64,000 nt of DNA, taken from Sulfitobacter sp. F26204. Lineage in GTDB: Bacteria; Pseudomonadota; Alphaproteobacteria; Rhodobacterales; Rhodobacteraceae. Position numbers and translations under genes: made by a program. The notes beneath the pieces were generated by a model, which saw only the letters and a program-made list of their open reading frames with translations, was not told where the DNA came from and searched no databases. The stretch is from the NCBI RefSeq assembly GCF_026410305.1, contig NZ_JAPMLQ010000004.1, positions 263,289-327,288 of the forward strand, read 5' to 3'. Shown here one piece after another: positions 60,563 to 64,000 of this stretch (position 1 is the stretch's first letter; each line of letters begins with the position of its first letter).

Positions 60563-61687
60563 TTAGGTGTGAACCGTGGTGGCAAAGCCCGAAGGCAAGG
60601 TCGCCTCGATCACTTCACAGTCTGGTGATGCGTTTACATAGCGTGTCTTGAGGAACGGGGGCAGGACAAATGCATCCCCCGCAACGAGGTCATGGGTCTT
60701 TGGCCCTTCGGCATCGACTTCCAATGTCAGGCTGCCTTCCTTGACAAAGGTAAAGAGGATGTCGGTGTCATGGCTTGTCCATATTTGATCGCCCGATCCA
60801 TCTGGTCGCGCCACCATGACGCCAGCGACGCCTGCAGTGCCGTCACCGATTCCTGTATCACGCGCATCCCATCCGGGGATTCGCCAGGGGCTCCATACCG
60901 CCTCTGCTTCTTTGTGATGCACGAACTTGCTGCCTTCCCAATCACGATCGGGATTCACTGTGTCATTGGGCAATTCCATGTCGTGATCAATTGTTGTGAT
61001 ATGTTCGGCTGGGACGCCAAGTTCCAGAACCTCTACATTATCTGATGCCTCCAGCACGCGGTGGCGGATTTTTGGCGGTTGGATGACGCAGTCTCCGGCG
61101 CTCAGGATAAAGGGTTCGCCCTGATCCTCATATACAAGACGCACCCAGCCACGATAACAGAAAATCAACTGAAAACCGACGGTATGATAGTGGACCATGT
61201 CAGGTACCGGACCACCATCCGGAATGCGGATATGGGAAGCAATGATCGACCCACCGAGGCGGTCGGTAATCAGGTCGCGGTAGCGCATGCCTGCACGCCC
61301 GATGACCCAGGAATCGCTGTCGGCCAAACGCCGCACCATGAAAGAATGGCGTGTTTCGGGGATCTGCAAGGGTGGGTTTGCATCATGCAGTTCGATCCGG
61401 TTGCCATTGGGGCTGGTCAAGGTTGCGCTTTGCGCGGCCAGTGTTTCATAGTCACTGACATAAAGGCGCAACACCACAGGTGCCACATTCGCATCGCGTT
61501 CCAGGCGAAGACGCAGACCATGTCCCGAAATTACCGCAACGGAAGGATCATCCGCAGGAAAAATCAAATCAAGCCGGAAGCCCAGCTTACCAAGAAAGAA
61601 CGGCATCTCGGTCTTGAGGTCTTTGACCGCTAAAACCAGTTCGGCGGACTGGATGGCCCCCGATTTCAGGCTGTTTGGGGTGGTCAT
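60563..61687 (-). CDS. VOC (glyoxalase-like) plus double-cupin protein
   Basis: 374 aa. Residues about 15-105 form a glyoxalase/VOC-like unit (LVLAVKDLKTEMPFFLGKLGFRLDLIF...GHGLRLRLER). Residues about 150-230 are a first cupin (VHYHTVGFQLIFCYRGWVRLVYEDQGEPFILSAGDCVIQPPKIRHRV). Residues about 285-365 are a second cupin (ILFTFVKEGSLTLEVD...LVAGDAFVLPPFLKTRYV). The His residues of the first cupin could bind a metal; the second cupin is poorer in His. The VOC-cupin-cupin order in one chain is unusual to me. Its function is unknown. It is divergent from the hydroxyacid dehydrogenase and may share its promoter region and pathway. Confidence 0.8.
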   Translation of the reverse strand: MTTPNSLKSGAIQSAELVLAVKDLKTEMPFFLGKLGFRLDLIFPADDPSVAVISGHGLRLRLERDANVAPVVLRLYVSDYETLAAQSATLTSPNGNRIELHDANPPLQIPETRHSFMVRRLADSDSWVIGRAGMRYRDLITDRLGGSIIASHIRIPDGGPVPDMVHYHTVGFQLIFCYRGWVRLVYEDQGEPFILSAGDCVIQPPKIRHRVLEASDNVEVLELGVPAEHITTIDHDMELPNDTVNPDRDWEGSKFVHHKEAEAVWSPWRIPGWDARDTGIGDGTAGVAGVMVARPDGSGDQIWTSHDTDILFTFVKEGSLTLEVDAEGPKTHDLVAGDAFVLPPFLKTRYVNASPDCEVIEATLPSGFATTVHT

Positions 61688-61832
61688 GATGCAGCTCCTG
61701 TATCGGGTAAACCGAGGTCAGCGACTTTGTGCCATCGGCTTGTGGAAACGTCAAACCTATGGGTCGATATTTTATGAAGCCGGTCCTAGGATGACATCAT
61801 TTACCGTCCGGACCTGCAAAAGAGCGTGCCAA

Positions 61833-62783
61833 ATGACCAAACTCCTGATTACACGTCCCCTGCCGCAAAGCGTGATTGACGTGGCCAAACGGAACTTTGA
61901 CGTGAGGGTGCGTGCGGAAACGACACCCTTGACCCTGGCTGAACGGAGTGCCGCCCTGAGCGAATTTGATGCAGTTCTTCCGACATTGGGGGATGCCTTT
62001 CCTGCGGATGCTTTTACGGCTGAACCACGCTGCCGGATACTGGCAAATTTTGGTGTGGGTTTTAACCATATAGACGCAGAGGCTGCTCGTGCGGCTGGTA
62101 TCGAGGTGACGAATACGCCCGGTGCAGTGACGGATGCCACTGCCGATATTGGTATCACATTGATGTTGATGACATGCCGGCGTGCCGGCGAAGGTGAACG
62201 TCTGGTGCGTGCGGGCAAATGGCCGGGGTGGCATCCGACGCAATTGTTGGGCATGCATGTGGGCGGCAAGACGCTGGGTGTTGTCGGCATGGGACGGATC
62301 GGCACGGCTATTGCCAAACGTGCCGCAGCCGGTTTCGGAATGAAAGTGGTATTCTACAACCGCTCCAAGGTGACGGGCTTGCCCTTTGACGCGCACCAGA
62401 TGGACAGTTTGACAGATGTGCTTGCGGCGGCAAATGTTGTCGTGATCGCCTTGCCCGCGACCCGGCAGACGCACCATTTGATTGACGCACAAGCCTTGGC
62501 GGCAATGTCGCCCGACAGCTATCTGATCAACATCGCTAGGGGCGACATCATTGACGAGGCAGCCCTGATAAAGGCGCTGCAGAGCAAACAGATTTCGGGC
62601 GCGGGTCTGGATGTATATGAATTTGAACCGACCGTGCCACCGGCGCTATGTGCGTTGGAAAACGTGACCTTGCTGCCGCATCTGGGCACTTCGGCGCAAG
62701 AAGTGAGAGAGGAAATGGGGTTGATGGCCGTCGACAATCTTTGCGCCTTCTTTGACGGAAAACCCGTGCCGAATCCGGTTTAA
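61833..62783 (+). CDS. D-2-hydroxyacid dehydrogenase (glyoxylate/hydroxypyruvate reductase-like)
   Basis: 316 aa from the ATG at 61833; the frame is open far upstream without family sequence. The NAD(P) motif is LGVVGMGRIGTAIAKR. The catalytic Arg is in INIARGDIIDEAAL, Glu in DVYEFEPTVP and His in LLPHLGTSA, all in place. The N-terminal ILANFGVGFNHIDAEAARAAGIEVTNTPGAVTDATAD is typical of glyoxylate reductases. It probably reduces glyoxylate or hydroxypyruvate. The glycerate kinase at 55606 could act on the product. Confidence 0.92.
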   Translation: MTKLLITRPLPQSVIDVAKRNFDVRVRAETTPLTLAERSAALSEFDAVLPTLGDAFPADAFTAEPRCRILANFGVGFNHIDAEAARAAGIEVTNTPGAVTDATADIGITLMLMTCRRAGEGERLVRAGKWPGWHPTQLLGMHVGGKTLGVVGMGRIGTAIAKRAAAGFGMKVVFYNRSKVTGLPFDAHQMDSLTDVLAAANVVVIALPATRQTHHLIDAQALAAMSPDSYLINIARGDIIDEAALIKALQSKQISGAGLDVYEFEPTVPPALCALENVTLLPHLGTSAQEVREEMGLMAVDNLCAFFDGKPVPNPV

Positions 62784-62792
62784 AGCACGGCC

Positions 62793-62824
62793 AAAAATAA
62801 AGGGGCGCACCATTGGTACGCCCC
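62793..62824 (-). terminator. Rho-independent terminator of the iron-binding protein gene
   Basis: On the minus strand GGGGCGTACC-AAT-GGTGCGCCCC forms a 10-bp stem (one G-U), followed by TTTATTTTT. It lies 24 bases after the stop at 62848. Confidence 0.9.
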
Positions 62825-62847
62825 CCGGGGAGTGTTGGAAATGTGGT

Positions 62848-63885
62848 TCACTTCCAGCCGACTTCATTAAAAATTTTCTGTGCTTCCGGCAGGTTCTCAG
62901 CCACGTCTGAGAGGTTGACTGTATCTGCCTTGAAGGTGCCCAGCTTCGCGACGCTCTCGCTCAGTGTGACGCCGGGAACGGATGGGAATTCGTCATTACC
63001 TGCTGAAAAATACTGCTGGGCCTGATCAGAGGAAAGGTATTCCAGAAAGGCGATGGCGTTTTCCTTGTTCGGGGCATGCGCCGCGACACCACCGCCCGAC
63101 AGGTTCATATGTGCACCTTCAGCGTCCTGTGCTGGGAAAACCCAGCCGATCTTGTCGATCTCGGCGCTTAAGCCTTTGACATCGGTGCGCAGGGCACGGG
63201 CGAAATAATAGGTGTTGGCAACCGAAATATCGCATTGGCCAGATACGATGCCGCGCAGTTGGTCAGTGTCACCACCTTCTGGATCGCGGGCGAAGTTGGC
63301 AACGACGCCTGCTGCCCATTCTTTTGCAGCTTCGCTGCCATGGTTCTCGATGATCGACGACAGAAGGGTCTGGCCATAGACGTTGGACGAGGAACGGTGG
63401 CAGACCATTCCTTTGTATTTTGGATCGGCGAGCGAGAGGTAATCCATCGGGGGATCCTGCACGTCGGCCTTGTCATAAAAGATGATCCGCGCACGCTGGG
63501 AAAAAGCGAACCACTGGTTGTCATTGTCTTGCAGGTTGGCGGGAATGCGTTCTTCCAGTACGGCGCTGTTGATGGACTGAAGCACGCCTATGTTCTTGGC
63601 GCGGGACAGACGGGAGGTATCGACCGTCAACAGAATATCAGCCGGAGAGTTTGCCCCTTCGGCTTGCATCCGGGCGATAAGTTCATCGGCCTTGCCCTCG
63701 ATCCGGTTGATGGTGATTCCGGTCGCCTCTGTAAAATCCGAATAGAGCCGCTCGTCGGTGTCGTAGTGGCGCGAGGAATAGAGATTCAGTTCTTTGGACT
63801 GACCATCTGCCTGAGCGGCAACGGTCCCGCCAAGCAAGGTTGAAGCAGTCAGCAAAGCAGTGGTGGTCTGTTTTAGAAATGACAT
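62848..63885 (-). CDS. Periplasmic ferric-iron-binding protein of an ABC transporter (FbpA/FutA-like)
   Basis: 345 aa from the ATG at 63885 (GGAG six bases upstream). Residues 1-27 are a signal peptide (MSFLKQTTTALLTASTLLGGTVAAQA). The mature protein starts LNLYSSRHYDTDERLYSDFTEATGI, a class-1 ferric-binding start with the Tyr and His region. The two Fe-ligand tyrosines are in CDISVANTYYFARAL. RARIIFYDKADV and SDQAQQYFSAGNDEFP fit the family. It delivers Fe(III) to an inner-membrane permease, which is not in view; no permease or ATPase follows, because a terminator comes next. A palindrome 67 bp upstream of the start is a likely control site. Confidence 0.92.
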   Translation of the reverse strand: MSFLKQTTTALLTASTLLGGTVAAQADGQSKELNLYSSRHYDTDERLYSDFTEATGITINRIEGKADELIARMQAEGANSPADILLTVDTSRLSRAKNIGVLQSINSAVLEERIPANLQDNDNQWFAFSQRARIIFYDKADVQDPPMDYLSLADPKYKGMVCHRSSSNVYGQTLLSSIIENHGSEAAKEWAAGVVANFARDPEGGDTDQLRGIVSGQCDISVANTYYFARALRTDVKGLSAEIDKIGWVFPAQDAEGAHMNLSGGGVAAHAPNKENAIAFLEYLSSDQAQQYFSAGNDEFPSVPGVTLSESVAKLGTFKADTVNLSDVAENLPEAQKIFNEVGWK

Positions 63886-63951
63886 CGGGCTCTCCGGTTG
63901 AAAGTATCTTACTGTTTTGATCAACTATCATACCTTGCGACAGGTGCAAGT

Positions 63952-63974
63952 ATTCTTATTGAAATAGTAAGAAT
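63952..63974. promoter_or_regulatory. Palindromic operator candidate upstream of the iron-binding protein gene
   Basis: ATTCTTA-N9-TAAGAAT is a perfect 7-bp inverted repeat. A related half-site (TAAGATACTT on the minus strand, about 63902-63911) lies closer to the gene. Iron regulation by an Irr-, RirA- or Fur-type protein is plausible but the sequence is not a textbook match to any of these. Confidence 0.45.
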
Positions 63975-64000
63975 TGAGTGGGCGGCCCAACGACATGCAG

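Overview
The window looks like chromosomal DNA of an alphaproteobacterium of the Rhodobacteraceae (Roseobacter group). The reasons are high GC, dense short-spaced operons, the order murA - DUF2948 - hisD - UPF0262 - LMW-phosphatase typical of that family, a perfect FNR-type box, and many peptide/iron uptake ABC transporters. No phage, plasmid, CRISPR or rRNA was seen. One tRNA (Thr, GGT) is present.

Layout. 1-0.9 kb: 3' end of a repeat-containing, probably exported protein, closed by a strong terminator. 1.0-10.4 kb: an IclR regulator divergent from a complete Dpp/Opp-type ABC importer (binding protein, two permeases, two ATPases) followed by a gamma-glutamyltransferase and an M20 peptidase. 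This is best read as an uptake and breakdown unit for gamma-glutamyl or other small peptides. 10.6-18.3 kb: an accessory-looking, more AT-rich stretch with a peptidoglycan-binding exported protein, a decayed IS3-family transposase, a 1033-aa repeat/RTX/DUF4214 secreted protein, an unknown exported protein, and an exported caspase-like/Sel1/peptidoglycan-binding protein. 18.8-25.8 kb: housekeeping genes (tRNA-Thr, murA, hisD, lepA and small conserved partners). 25.8-26.5 kb: a REP-associated tyrosine transposase (RAYT) framed by three hairpin-forming REP-like repeats. 26.5-27.7 kb: an FNR box, a tiny membrane protein and a BKACE-type (DUF849) enzyme.

27.7-34.2 kb (minus strand): seven genes, each overlapping the next by 1-8 nt. 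They encode four glycosyltransferases (two MurG-like, two GT4-like), a histidine phosphatase, a polysaccharide-deacetylase-like protein and a small SAM methyltransferase. I cannot assign this unit to a known surface-glycan pathway, and it is my best candidate for an undescribed system. 34.5-37.7 kb: a long MscS-type channel and a Tat-exported metallo-beta-lactamase-fold protein. 37.9-43.7 kb (minus): a second peptide-type ABC importer with a fused double ATPase (Yej-like). 43.9-44.4 kb: a paralogue of the small methyltransferase above.

44.6-53.8 kb: an IclR regulator followed by an acyl-CoA degradation cluster: bifunctional enoyl-CoA hydratase/3-hydroxyacyl-CoA dehydrogenase, thiolase, two acyl-CoA dehydrogenases, PaaI-type thioesterase, a crotonase lacking both hydratase glutamates, and an AMP-forming ligase. 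It resembles the pimelate (pim) type of beta-oxidation unit. 53.8-63.9 kb: rpe, a class IV aminotransferase, glycerate kinase, UDP-glucose/nucleotide-sugar dehydrogenase, a sulfatase, a VOC/cupin protein, a 2-hydroxyacid dehydrogenase, and a periplasmic ferric-iron binding protein with its own terminator and a palindromic operator candidate.

All functions come from reading motifs by eye. No database search or structure prediction was run. Start codons were chosen from ribosome-binding sites and family-typical N-termini.
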